A DNA stretch of 64,000 nucleotides from Cellulomonas aerilata (GTDB lineage Bacteria > Actinomycetota > Actinomycetes > Actinomycetales > Cellulomonadaceae), in the NCBI RefSeq assembly GCF_007991755.1, contig NZ_BJYY01000022.1, forward strand, positions 62,001 to 126,000, in the 5' to 3' direction. Below are positions 53,963-62,619 of this stretch, piece after piece (position 1 is the first letter of the stretch; each line of letters opens with the position of its first letter). The notes under the pieces are model-generated. The model worked only from the letters and a program-made list of their open reading frames with translations, had not been told where the DNA came from and did not search any database. A program made the translations under genes and the position numbers.

Positions 53963-54156
53963 GCCCGCACGCAGCAGTGGCGCGCGTGACGGACCACGCC
54001 GTGCACCGTGCCGTGGACCGAGCAGTGGACCGCGCGGTGGACCGAGCCGCGTCGGTGTGGGCGGCGCGTCGTACCGTGCGCAGGGCAGACCTGCGGTCCG
54101 GTGCGACGCCCGGCCCGGGGACCCGAGGTCGGGCGAGCACGGGGAGGGACCGGTGA
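53959..54156 (+). CDS. Possible 65-residue coupling ORF between fakA-like gene and recG
   Basis: GTG start overlaps the preceding stop (GTGA, 53959-53962) and its TGA overlaps the recG GTG (54153-54156), so translation could run through all three. The product contains HRAVDRAVDRAVDRA from a 12-base tandem repeat and is otherwise Arg-rich; no family recognised. It may be a real small protein, a coupling device, or a 190-base spacer that happens to be open. Confidence 0.35.
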   Translation: MSPHAAVARVTDHAVHRAVDRAVDRAVDRAASVWAARRTVRRADLRSGATPGPGTRGRASTGRDR

Positions 54157-56435
54157 CCAGCGAGCTGGGTGAGGTGGTGGCCGCGCCCGCGGACCGGCTG
54201 TCCGAGCCCCTGACCCGGCTGCTCGGGCCGCGCACCGCGACCGCGCTGGCCAAGCTCGGGCTGCACACCGCCCACGACCTGCTGCGCCACTACCCGCGCC
54301 GGTACTCCGAGCCGGGGACGCTGACCGACCTGTCCTCCCTGGTGGTCGGCGAGCACGTGACCGTGATGGCCGAGGTCCGGCAGGCCACCGTCCGGTCGAT
54401 GCGGTCCCGCGGCGGCGCCATGCTGCAGGCCGTGGTGACCGACGGCCGCCACTCGCTGCACCTGACGTTCTTCGCCAAGGGCGCCGGGGCGCTGCGCAGC
54501 CACGAGCACAAGCTCCGCGCCGGCCGGGTCGGCCTGTTCACCGGGGTGGTGGGGGAGTACCGCGGCGACCGGCAGCTCACCCATCCCGACTACCGGATCA
54601 TCGGCGTGGACGTGGAGGACGAGGACGAGGCGCTCGCCGAGGCGAGCCGGCCCATCCCGATCTACCCGGCCGGGGCGGCGATCCCGTCCTGGCGGATCGC
54701 GACCAGCGTCCGGACGGTGCTGGACCCGTTGACGCCCGCGGACGTCCCGGACCCGGTGCCGGACGAGCTGCGCACCCGTCGTGGCCTGGTGACGCTGCTC
54801 GGCGCGCTGACCGACGTCCACGCGCCGCACGACGACGCGCAGTGGCGGCAAGGTCTGAAGCGGCTGAAGTACGAGGAGGCCTTCGTCCTGCAGGCCGAGC
54901 TGGCCCGCCGCCGCGCCCGGGCCGCCGCCCAGCACGCCACCGCCCGACCGCCGCGCGCCGGGGGGCTGCTCGACGACTTCGACGCGCGGCTGCCGTTCAC
55001 GCTCACCGCCGGTCAGCGGGCGGTCGGGGCCGAGATCGGGGCCGAGCTCGCGCAGCCCCGACCGATGCAGCGGCTCCTGCAGGGGGAGGTCGGCTCGGGC
55101 AAGACCGTCGTCGCGCTGCGGGCGATGCTGCAGGTGGTGGACGCAGGCGGCCAGGCGGCCCTGCTCGCGCCCACCGAGGTGCTCGCGGCCCAGCACGCCC
55201 GCACGCTGCGGGCGCTGCTCGGCCCGCTCGCCGAGGCGGGCTTCCTCGGCGGCGCCGACCAGGGGACCCGGGTCGCGCTCCTGACCGGGTCGCAGGCCAC
55301 CGCCGCCCGCCGGGAGAACCTGGCGGACGCGGCCGGCGGCCGGGCCGGGATCGTCGTGGGCACGCACGCCCTGCTCAGCGAGACGGTGCAGTTCGCCGAC
55401 CTCGGCCTGGTCGTCGTGGACGAGCAGCACCGCTTCGGCGTCGAGCAGCGGGACCTGCTGCGCGCCAAGGGCAGCACGACCCCGCACCTGCTCGTGATGA
55501 CCGCGACCCCCATCCCGCGCACGGTGGCCATGACGGTGTTCGGCGACCTAGAGACGTCGTCGCTGACCGAGGTGCCGGCCGGCCGCAGCGGCGTGACCAC
55601 GCACGTGGTGCCCGCCGACAACGCGGCGTGGACACGACGCACCTGGCAGCGCGTGAAGGAGGAGGTCGACGCCGGACGACGCGCCTACGTGGTGTGCCCG
55701 CGCATCGAGGCAGGCGAGGCGCCCGACGGCACCACGGGTCGGGCGCGGGCGGACGACGACGGCGCGGACCTCGTGCTGGACGTGGAGCAGGATGCGGGTC
55801 CGGGTGGCGGCCCCCAGCCGCCGCTGCGGGCCGTCGTCGAGGTGGCCGACATGCTCCGCGGCCTGCCGGTGCTGGCCGGCGTGGGCGTCGGCGTCCTGCA
55901 CGGGCGGATGCCCCCGGAGGACAAGGAGCGCGCCATGGCGGACTTCGCCTCCGGCCGGGTGCCGGTCCTGGTCTCCACCACCGTCATCGAGGTGGGCGTC
56001 GACGTGCCGGAGGCCACCGTCATGGTGGTCCTGGACGCCGACCGGTTCGGGCTCTCGCAGCTGCACCAGCTGCGCGGCCGGGTCGGGCGGGGCACGGAGC
56101 CCGGACTGTGCCTGCTGGTGTCCGGTGCGTCCCCGGGCACGCCCGCCGGCACGCGGCTGCAGACGCTCGCCGAGACGACCGACGGCTTCGCGCTCGCGGC
56201 CGTCGACCTCGAGCTGCGGCGCGAGGGCGACGTGCTGGGCGCCGCCCAGTCCGGCGCGGCGAGCTCCCTGCGCCTGCTGCGCGTGGCCCGTGACGCCGAC
56301 GTGATCGAGCGGGCCCGTGCCGACGCGCGCGAGCTCGTGGACCAGGACCCCACCCTCGACGCGTGGCCCGCCCTCGGCGCCGCCATCGACCGGCAGCTCG
56401 CCGGTGAGCGCGAGGAGTTCCTCGAGCGGACCTGA
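54153..56435 (+). CDS. recG: ATP-dependent DNA helicase RecG
   Basis: Branch-migration helicase that remodels stalled forks and Holliday junctions. 760 residues. Wedge/OB domain at about 15-190 (TALAKLGLHTAHDLLRHYPRRYSE), helicase motifs GEVGSGKT (about 313-320), LAPTEVLAAQH, VVDEQHRFGVEQR, VMTATPIPRT, and in the second lobe GVLHGRMPPEDKERAM, VSTTVIEVGVDVP, QLHQLRGRVGRG. A 40-residue Asp/Gly-rich insertion sits near 530-560. GTG 54153 follows GGGGAGGGACCG. Confidence 0.95.
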   Translation: MTSELGEVVAAPADRLSEPLTRLLGPRTATALAKLGLHTAHDLLRHYPRRYSEPGTLTDLSSLVVGEHVTVMAEVRQATVRSMRSRGGAMLQAVVTDGRHSLHLTFFAKGAGALRSHEHKLRAGRVGLFTGVVGEYRGDRQLTHPDYRIIGVDVEDEDEALAEASRPIPIYPAGAAIPSWRIATSVRTVLDPLTPADVPDPVPDELRTRRGLVTLLGALTDVHAPHDDAQWRQGLKRLKYEEAFVLQAELARRRARAAAQHATARPPRAGGLLDDFDARLPFTLTAGQRAVGAEIGAELAQPRPMQRLLQGEVGSGKTVVALRAMLQVVDAGGQAALLAPTEVLAAQHARTLRALLGPLAEAGFLGGADQGTRVALLTGSQATAARRENLADAAGGRAGIVVGTHALLSETVQFADLGLVVVDEQHRFGVEQRDLLRAKGSTTPHLLVMTATPIPRTVAMTVFGDLETSSLTEVPAGRSGVTTHVVPADNAAWTRRTWQRVKEEVDAGRRAYVVCPRIEAGEAPDGTTGRARADDDGADLVLDVEQDAGPGGGPQPPLRAVVEVADMLRGLPVLAGVGVGVLHGRMPPEDKERAMADFASGRVPVLVSTTVIEVGVDVPEATVMVVLDADRFGLSQLHQLRGRVGRGTEPGLCLLVSGASPGTPAGTRLQTLAETTDGFALAAVDLELRREGDVLGAAQSGAASSLRLLRVARDADVIERARADARELVDQDPTLDAWPALGAAIDRQLAGEREEFLERT

Positions 56436-56460
56436 CCCGCAGCGTGCATCGTGGTCGCGG

Positions 56461-56526
56461 GCACGGTGACAGAGGGCACAGTGACAGAGCATGCACAGTG
56501 ACAGAGCAGGCACCGTGACAGAGCGG
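56461..56526. repeat. 15-17-base tandem repeat between recG and an SGNH-hydrolase gene
   Basis: Four copies of GCACAGTGACAGAGCAG and variants (starting at 56461, 56476, 56493 and 56510), with a decayed fifth. Not coding in a plausible frame. The GTGACAGAGC core is strictly kept in all four copies. Confidence 0.85.
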
Positions 56527-56603
56527 GCACGACGACCCAGCGGGCCCCGTGGGGCGGCGCTCCCCGTGAGGCCGCACGACGCCGACGGCGCCGAGGAGGA
56601 GCC

Positions 56604-57251
56604 ATGACGCACGCCGAGGATCGCCCGGGACACGTGGTCCTGCTGGGCGACTCGATCTTCGACAACGGCGTCTACGTGCCCGGCGGCCCGGACGTGGTGA
56701 CGCACCTGCGCGGGGAGCTGCCGGCGGGCTGGGCGGCGACCCTGCTCGCCGTCGACGGCGACGTCACGGCCGGGATCCCCCGGCAGCTCGCGTCCCTGCC
56801 GGCCGACGCGACGCACCTCGTGGTGAGCGTCGGCGGCAACGACGCCCTCGGGCACGCACACCTGCTGGGGGCCCCGGTGCGGTCGGTCGCCGAGGGCATC
56901 GCGCTGCTGGGCCGGGCGCAGTCCGCGTTCGAGCGGGACTACGCGGCCATGCTGGACGGCGTCCTGGCGACCGGGCTCCCGACGGCGGTGTGCACCGTCT
57001 ACGACACCAACCCGTCGGCACCCGAGCACGCGGTGATCCGCAGCGCGCTCGCGCTGTTCAACGACGCCATCACCCGGACCGCGTTCGCCCGCGCGGTCCC
57101 CGTGGTCGACCTGCGGCTGGTCTGCACGCAGGCCGCGGACTACGCCAACCCGATCGAGCCGTCGGTGGTGGGCGGCGCCCGGATCGCCCGCGCCGTCGCC
57201 GCGGCCGTGCTGGTGCACCGCGACGCCCGACGCTCGACCGTCACCGCGTAG
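56604..57251 (+). CDS. SGNH/GDSL-type hydrolase
   Basis: 215 residues, no signal peptide, so cytoplasmic. Block I GDSIFDNG (nucleophile Ser about 14), block III GGNDALGHA, block V region DLRLVCTQAADYANPIEPS, where D and a later residue replace the usual DxxH: I do not see the canonical catalytic His. Esterase or lipase-like activity is inferred from the fold. GAGGAGCC precedes ATG 56604. Confidence 0.8.
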   Translation: MTHAEDRPGHVVLLGDSIFDNGVYVPGGPDVVTHLRGELPAGWAATLLAVDGDVTAGIPRQLASLPADATHLVVSVGGNDALGHAHLLGAPVRSVAEGIALLGRAQSAFERDYAAMLDGVLATGLPTAVCTVYDTNPSAPEHAVIRSALALFNDAITRTAFARAVPVVDLRLVCTQAADYANPIEPSVVGGARIARAVAAAVLVHRDARRSTVTA

Positions 57252-57376
57252 CCGCGAGAGCGCGTGGCCGCGTGGCCGCGTGGCCGCGTGGTCGCGTCGC
57301 CAGCGGGCCCTTGGCCTGACCCGGCCGACCGGCCTACCGTCGGGTGTCCACCGCTCGCCGAGCCGGGGTGCCCACG

Positions 57377-59188
57377 ATGAAGAAGCTCGTCGCACTGCTC
57401 GTCGCCGCCACCCTGGCCCTGGTCGCCGCCGTGCCGTCCGCGGCTGCGACGGCCCGCGAGGCGGCTGTCGCGTCGCTCGCGACGCCGGCCGGCACGTCGG
57501 CCGGCACGGCGGCCGCCACGGCGACGCCCGTCCCCGCACCGCCCAGCCGCGCCTCGGTGATCGCGGCGGCGCGGTCCGCCGTCGACCACTTCTACATTGC
57601 CGGCGGGGGAGCCACGTCGAACGCCGGCTGGCGGTGGACGCCGTACTTCATGGCGGTCGAGACCCTGCACCGGCAGACCGGTGACCCGAAGTACCGCCAG
57701 TGGCTGCAGTCCTGGGGGGACCGCAACCGCTGGACCCCCGACGCCCCGGTGAGCCCGACGTCCAACCCGGACAGCCGGGCCGCGATCCAGGTCTGGCAGG
57801 ACTCCGTCGCCTCCGGCGTGACCGCCGACCTCGCGCCGTCGGACCGGTTCATGGCCGCCGACCGGGCGCTGCCCGCGTCGCAGTACTGGTGGGTCGACTC
57901 CATGTTCATGGGCCTGCCGCTGTGGCCCCGGTGGGCGGCCCGCACCGGGGACCCGGCCTACCGAGCCAGGTCGGCGGAGTTCTACGCCTTCCTCAAGCGG
58001 GACGGCACGACGGTCTGGCGTCCGGGCTGCACCGCCTCGGGGCTGTTCGACGCCACCGAGGACCTGTGGTGGCGCGACTGCAAGTTCGTCGCGCAGCGGG
58101 ACGCGCTCGGCCACAAGGTCTTCTGGGCCCGCGGCAACGGCTGGGTCATCGCCGCGATGGCGCGCACGCTCATGGCGCTGCCCTCCGGTGACCCGCAGGC
58201 GGCCGAGTACCGGTCGATGCTGCAGCGGATGGCGGCACGGCTGGCCCGGCTCCAGGGCGCCGACGGCATGTGGCGGTCCAGCCTGCTGAGCCCCTCCCTC
58301 TACCCCGCGCCGGAGACGAGCGCCACGGCGCTGTTCACCTACGCCATGGCGTACGGCATCCGCACCGGCGTGCTGGACGCGGGGACCTACCTGCCCGTGG
58401 TGCTCAACGCCTGGAAGGGGCTGACCACCACGTCGCTGAAGAGCACCGGGTTCGTCTCCCACTGCCAGGGCGTGGGCGACGCGCCCGCGGCGCCGAGCCT
58501 GACGACGTCGATCGCCTACTGCGTGGGCGCCTTCGGGCTGGCCGCCTCGGAGGTCGCCCAGCTCGAAGGCTACCTCGCCGCCGACACGTTCAGCCGCACC
58601 GTGAGCGGGGGACTGGGCACCGCCGACGTCGGCGGACCGTGGACCACCACCGCGGTCGCCGCCGACCTCGCCGTCGACGGCCGCACCGGGACCCTGCGGA
58701 CCCCCGCCGCGACGACACGCTCGGCGGTCCTGGCGGGCGTCCAGGCGCGGGACACCGACGTGCGGGCGACGGTGGGCTTCCTCCGCCCGACGCGCGGCAG
58801 CGTCCACGTCGCCCTGCTCGGGCGGCGGGTCGGGACGGCGGAGTACGCGGGCCGCGCCGTCGTCGACCCGGCCGGCGCGGTCCAGGTGCAGGCGCTGCGC
58901 TCGGGGACCACGCTGCGTGCGCTGACCCTCCCCGGGCTGACCTACGCGTCCGGGGACCGGCTCGTGGTGCGGGTCCAGGTGACCGGTGCGTCGCCCACCA
59001 CCGTCCGGGTCCGGGTCTGGAAGGCGGGCGCACCGGAGCCCACGACGTGGCAGGTCACGTCCACCGACTCCACCGCCGGGCTGCAGACGGCCGGGTCGGT
59101 CGGGATCACGACGTACCTCGGCAGCGGGGCGCTGCCGGCCTCGGTGGTGGTGACGGTCGACGACGTCGTGGTGCGGCGCGCGGGCTGA
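57377..59188 (+). CDS. Secreted GH88/GH105-type glycoside hydrolase with C-terminal beta domain
   Basis: 603 residues. Signal peptide MKKLVALLVAATLALVAAVPSAAA. The (alpha/alpha)6 barrel (about 50-400) has the GH88/105 pattern: WTPYFMAVETLHR, YWWVDSMFMGLPLWPRWA with the catalytic-type Asp, GLFDATEDLWWRD, VFWARGNGWVIAAMARTL, SATALFTYAMAYGI. Known members remove unsaturated sugars left by pectin or glycosaminoglycan lyases. The last 190 residues are a beta-sandwich-like module (FSRTVSGGLGTADVGGPWTT...) typical of carbohydrate-associated domains. TACCGT lies at 57334-57339; GTG 57344 is a possible longer start. Fits a plant-polymer degrader. Confidence 0.83.
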   Translation: MKKLVALLVAATLALVAAVPSAAATAREAAVASLATPAGTSAGTAAATATPVPAPPSRASVIAAARSAVDHFYIAGGGATSNAGWRWTPYFMAVETLHRQTGDPKYRQWLQSWGDRNRWTPDAPVSPTSNPDSRAAIQVWQDSVASGVTADLAPSDRFMAADRALPASQYWWVDSMFMGLPLWPRWAARTGDPAYRARSAEFYAFLKRDGTTVWRPGCTASGLFDATEDLWWRDCKFVAQRDALGHKVFWARGNGWVIAAMARTLMALPSGDPQAAEYRSMLQRMAARLARLQGADGMWRSSLLSPSLYPAPETSATALFTYAMAYGIRTGVLDAGTYLPVVLNAWKGLTTTSLKSTGFVSHCQGVGDAPAAPSLTTSIAYCVGAFGLAASEVAQLEGYLAADTFSRTVSGGLGTADVGGPWTTTAVAADLAVDGRTGTLRTPAATTRSAVLAGVQARDTDVRATVGFLRPTRGSVHVALLGRRVGTAEYAGRAVVDPAGAVQVQALRSGTTLRALTLPGLTYASGDRLVVRVQVTGASPTTVRVRVWKAGAPEPTTWQVTSTDSTAGLQTAGSVGITTYLGSGALPASVVVTVDDVVVRRAG

Positions 59189-59212
59189 CCGGCCCTGGTT
59201 AGGGTGACCGCC

Positions 59213-59992
59213 GTGCCGACCGACGTGCCGACCGACGTGCCGACCGACGTGCCGACCGACGGGCTGACCGACGTGCCGACCGGCCGGCTGGGCGACCGGC
59301 CGACCGACCCCGTCGTCCGGGCCGACTCCCTGCTCGTCGGCTACGGCGGGGAGCCCGTGTGCGCCCCCGTCACGTTCGACCTGCCCGCCGGGACCGCGCT
59401 CGCGCTCGTCGGGCCCAACGGGTCGGGCAAGTCGACGGTGCTCCGCGCCGTGCTCGGCCTGCTCACCCCCGCCGACGGCGTCCTGCACGTCCTGGGACGG
59501 GAGGTGGACGAGCGCGAGCACCTCTTCCGGGCCGAGGTCGCCGGCGTCCTGGACGACGACGCGTACTTCCCGGCGCTCACGGTGGCCGAGCACCTCGTCC
59601 TGACCGCACGCGGGCACGGCGTGCCGGACGCGGAGGGCGTGGTCGACGAGCTGCTCGAGGACTTCGGCCTGGCCGGCCACGCCGACGTCCTGCCGGTGAC
59701 GCTGTCCTCGGGGCAGCGCCGCCGGCTGCTGCTCGCGGCCGGGTTCGCCCGACCTCGCCGGCTGCTGGTGCTCGACGAGCCGGAGCAGCGCCTGGACCAG
59801 CGGATGCGGTCCGCCCTGGCCGCGCGGCTGCGGGCCGAGACCGCCGCGGGGGGAGCGGTCCTGCTGGCGACCCACGACCCCGCGCTGCTGGCCGCCGTGG
59901 CGGACGCCGCGGTGCTCGTCGGGGAGGACGAGTCGCCCGTGCTCGACGTCCCCGAGGCGGTGCGCGCGATCCGCGCCGAGCCGCCCCGGTGA
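59213..59992 (+). CDS. ABC transporter ATP-binding protein
   Basis: 259 residues. Walker A GPNGSGKST (about 64-72), a Q-loop region without the usual Q (GVLDDDAYFPALT), signature variant LSSGQRRRLLLAAG, Walker B LLVLDEPEQRLD, H-loop LATHDP. Residues 2-22 are a PTDV repeat (12-base units). TAGGGT (59200-59205) ends seven bases before GTG 59213 (leaderless); GTG 59204 is less likely. Permease start overlaps the stop. Confidence 0.87.
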   Translation: MPTDVPTDVPTDVPTDGLTDVPTGRLGDRPTDPVVRADSLLVGYGGEPVCAPVTFDLPAGTALALVGPNGSGKSTVLRAVLGLLTPADGVLHVLGREVDEREHLFRAEVAGVLDDDAYFPALTVAEHLVLTARGHGVPDAEGVVDELLEDFGLAGHADVLPVTLSSGQRRRLLLAAGFARPRRLLVLDEPEQRLDQRMRSALAARLRAETAAGGAVLLATHDPALLAAVADAAVLVGEDESPVLDVPEAVRAIRAEPPR

Positions 59993-61524
59993 CCCTCACC
60001 GCGACCCCGGTGCCGACCGGCCGGCAGGTGCGCCGGTACACCGCCGCCCGCGCCCGCCGCCGCGGCGGGGCGTCCATCGGCTCCCTGCTCGTCGACGTCT
60101 ACACGGTGCTGATCACCACGGCCGTCGGCGTCGGGCTCGCGATCGGCCTGGTGGACGGGGTCCGCGAGGTGCTGCCGCCGGACACCGGCGGCCGTGCGGC
60201 AGGACCCGAGGTGAGCCTGCCGACGCTCGGTGCGCTGGTCGTCCTGGCACTCGTCGGGACCGTGGTGTCCCTGGCTGGCCGGCTCGGCCCGGTCGGCGTC
60301 GGGGGTGCGGAGGCCACGTGGTGGCTCACGCTGCCCGTCGGGCGCCGCGCGCTGCTGCGACCCGCTGCCGTCCGGCTGCCGCTGGCCGCCGGGGCGGTCG
60401 GGGCGGTGGTCCTCCCGGTGCTGGACCTCGCCGTGCACGAGGCCGGCCGGCCGGCGCCGGAGCGGGTGCTCGCGGTCGCCGCCGCCGGGGCGCTGGGGGC
60501 CGCCGCCCTGGTGCTCGCCGCCGGCGTCGGGCAGACGTTCGGCGCCTCGCGCCGTCGGATCGCAGCCGCCGGGGACGTGCTCGTGGCGCTGGCGCCCGCC
60601 TTGGCGGTCGGCGCGGCGGTCACCGGGGTGAGCCTGCCGCCCGCACCCACGCCCGACGCCGGCGTCCTGGCCGGACTGGGCGTCGTCGTGGTCGCCGCGT
60701 CGGTCGCGCTCGACCGGCGGCTGGACCGGATCCCGGCCCGCGCCCTGCGCGAGAGCGGCTCCGTCGCCGGGCAGGCGGTCGGTGCGGTCGTCTCCCTGGA
60801 CTCCCGCGAGCTCGGCCGCGCGCTCGGCGAGGGCATCCCGGCACGCCGGCGGCGGCGCAGCGCCCGGCTGCGTCCGGTCCGGTCCGCGGCCGCCGCGCTC
60901 GTCACCGCGGACGCGCTGCTGCTCCTGCGGTCCGGACGGCACCTCGCCCAGCTGGCCGGGGCGGCGTGCGTGCCCGCGGCCGTGCTCTCCGTCCCGCACC
61001 TGCGCACACCGGTCGTCGTGCTGCCCGCGCTGCTCGCCGCGGGCTACGTGGCCACGCTGGCGACCGCGGAGGGCGCCCGCCGGGCCGAGATGGCGCCCGT
61101 CGTCGACCGCCTGCTGCCCATCGGCGCGCGACGCGTGCGGTGGCTGCGCATGGTCGTCCCCGGGGTCGCGATCGCCCTGTGGTCCGTGCCCGCGTTCACG
61201 CCGCTCGTGCTGCTCGGCGCCCAGGTCCCGGAGTGGGTCGTGCTCGGGCTGCTCGCGGCGCCGGTGTGGGCCGGTGCCGCGGTCCGGGCGGCGTACCGGC
61301 CGGCCCCCGACTGGGGCGGTCCGCTCGTCTCCACCCCCGCCGGGGCGCTGCCCATCGGGGCCGCGAGCGTGCTGTCCCGGGGGCCGGACGTCGTCGTGCT
61401 CGGCCTGGTGCCGGTCCTCGTGGCTGTCGCGCTGGGGACCGTGGTGCCGGGCGTCCTGGTCGCCCAGGCGCTGGTGTCCGCGCTGGTCGCCGCCGTGTGC
61501 GCCCACGTCCCCGACGCCGCGTAG
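59989..61524 (+). CDS. Multi-pass membrane protein, permease partner of the ABC ATPase (DUF6297-like)
   Basis: 511 residues, about ten to twelve hydrophobic helices (first near 36-56, last near 475-500) with Arg-rich loops ([22 protein letters not shown]). It starts inside the ATPase stop (GTGA), so the two form a two-gene export system. Family assignment is tentative. Substrate unknown. Confidence 0.75.
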   Translation: MTLTATPVPTGRQVRRYTAARARRRGGASIGSLLVDVYTVLITTAVGVGLAIGLVDGVREVLPPDTGGRAAGPEVSLPTLGALVVLALVGTVVSLAGRLGPVGVGGAEATWWLTLPVGRRALLRPAAVRLPLAAGAVGAVVLPVLDLAVHEAGRPAPERVLAVAAAGALGAAALVLAAGVGQTFGASRRRIAAAGDVLVALAPALAVGAAVTGVSLPPAPTPDAGVLAGLGVVVVAASVALDRRLDRIPARALRESGSVAGQAVGAVVSLDSRELGRALGEGIPARRRRRSARLRPVRSAAAALVTADALLLLRSGRHLAQLAGAACVPAAVLSVPHLRTPVVVLPALLAAGYVATLATAEGARRAEMAPVVDRLLPIGARRVRWLRMVVPGVAIALWSVPAFTPLVLLGAQVPEWVVLGLLAAPVWAGAAVRAAYRPAPDWGGPLVSTPAGALPIGAASVLSRGPDVVVLGLVPVLVAVALGTVVPGVLVAQALVSALVAAVCAHVPDAA

Positions 61525-61533
61525 GTTGACGCC

Positions 61534-62100
61534 GTGACGAGGGTCGTGGCCGGGACGGCCGGTGGGCGCACCCTGCGCGTGCCGCCCAGGGGGACCCGCC
61601 CCACCAGCGACCGGGTCCGCGAGGCCCTGTTCTCCCGCCTGGAGCACCTCGGCGCCGTCGACGGCGCGCGGGTGCTGGACCTGTACGCCGGTTCCGGTGC
61701 GCTGGGCATCGAGGCCGCCAGCCGCGGCGCCACCGCGGTGACGCTCGTCGACTCCGCGCGTGCCGCGACCGACGTGTGCCGCCGCAACGTCGCCGACCTG
61801 GGACTGAGCGGCATCGACGTGGTCACCCAGCGCGCCGAGCGGTACGTGCGGTCCGCGCCGCCCGCGCCGTGGGACCTCGTCCTCGTCGACCCGCCCTACG
61901 ACCTCACCGACGACGACCTCGCCGCCGTGCTCTCGCCGCTCGCGGCAGCCCTCGCCGGCCACGCCGTGGTCGTCGTCGAGCGCTCCTCGCGCAGCCCGGA
62001 GCCGGCGTGGCCCGCGGGGCTGGAGCGCACCGACCGGCGCGCCTACGGCGAGACCGTCGTGTGGTTCGCGTCGCCCGTCGGCCTCGACCAGCAGCGCTGA
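61534..62100 (+). CDS. rsmD: 16S rRNA (guanine-966-N2)-methyltransferase
   Basis: 188 residues. RVVAGTAGGRTLRVP at the start, PTSDRVREALFSRL, SAM motif VLDLYAGSGALGIEAASRGA, and the N-methyltransferase motif DPPYDL. Acts on 30S assembly intermediates. TAGGTT (61522-61527) ends six bases before GTG 61534. Conserved neighbour of coaD. Confidence 0.94.
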   Translation: MTRVVAGTAGGRTLRVPPRGTRPTSDRVREALFSRLEHLGAVDGARVLDLYAGSGALGIEAASRGATAVTLVDSARAATDVCRRNVADLGLSGIDVVTQRAERYVRSAPPAPWDLVLVDPPYDLTDDDLAAVLSPLAAALAGHAVVVVERSSRSPEPAWPAGLERTDRRAYGETVVWFASPVGLDQQR

Positions 62101-62115
62101 CATACCCTCGTCCCC

Positions 62116-62619
62116 GTGACCATCGCCGTCTGCCCCGGGTCGTTCGACCCTCTCACCCTCGGGCACCTGGACGTGGTCCGGCGGGCGCGCGCCCTGTTCG
62201 ACGAGGTCGTCGTCGGCGTCGCCCGGAACTCGTCGAAGACCGCGCTGCTCAGCCTCGAGCGGCGGGTCGAGCTCGCCCGCGCCGCGGTCGCGGGCACCGA
62301 CGGCGTCCGGGTCGAGCCCGTCCACGGACTGCTCAGCGAGTTCTGCCGAGAGGTCGGCGCCGTGGCGGTCGTCAAGGGCCTGCGCGGCGGGGCCGACGTC
62401 GACCACGAGGTGCCGATGGCGCTGATGAACCGGCACCTGACCGGCGTCGAGACCGTGTTCGTGCTCGGGGACCCGCGGCTGGCGCACGTCGCGTCGTCGC
62501 TGGTCAAGGACGTGGCCCGGCACGGTGGGCGGGTCGGCGACCTGGTACCGGCCGGGGTGGAGGACGCCGTACGTGACGCGCTGGGCGTGGGCCCGGCCCA
62601 GGGAGGAGAGGCGCGATGA
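62116..62619 (+). CDS. coaD: Phosphopantetheine adenylyltransferase
   Basis: Penultimate step of coenzyme A synthesis. 167 residues. Nucleotidyl-transferase motif CPGSFDPLTLGHLDVVRRA (HxGH variant TLGH), KTALLSLERRVELA, GLRGGADVDHEVPMALMNRHLTG, and ASSLVKDVARHGG. TACCCT (62103-62108) ends seven bases before GTG 62116. Next gene overlaps by four bases. Confidence 0.94.
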   Translation: MTIAVCPGSFDPLTLGHLDVVRRARALFDEVVVGVARNSSKTALLSLERRVELARAAVAGTDGVRVEPVHGLLSEFCREVGAVAVVKGLRGGADVDHEVPMALMNRHLTGVETVFVLGDPRLAHVASSLVKDVARHGGRVGDLVPAGVEDAVRDALGVGPAQGGEAR

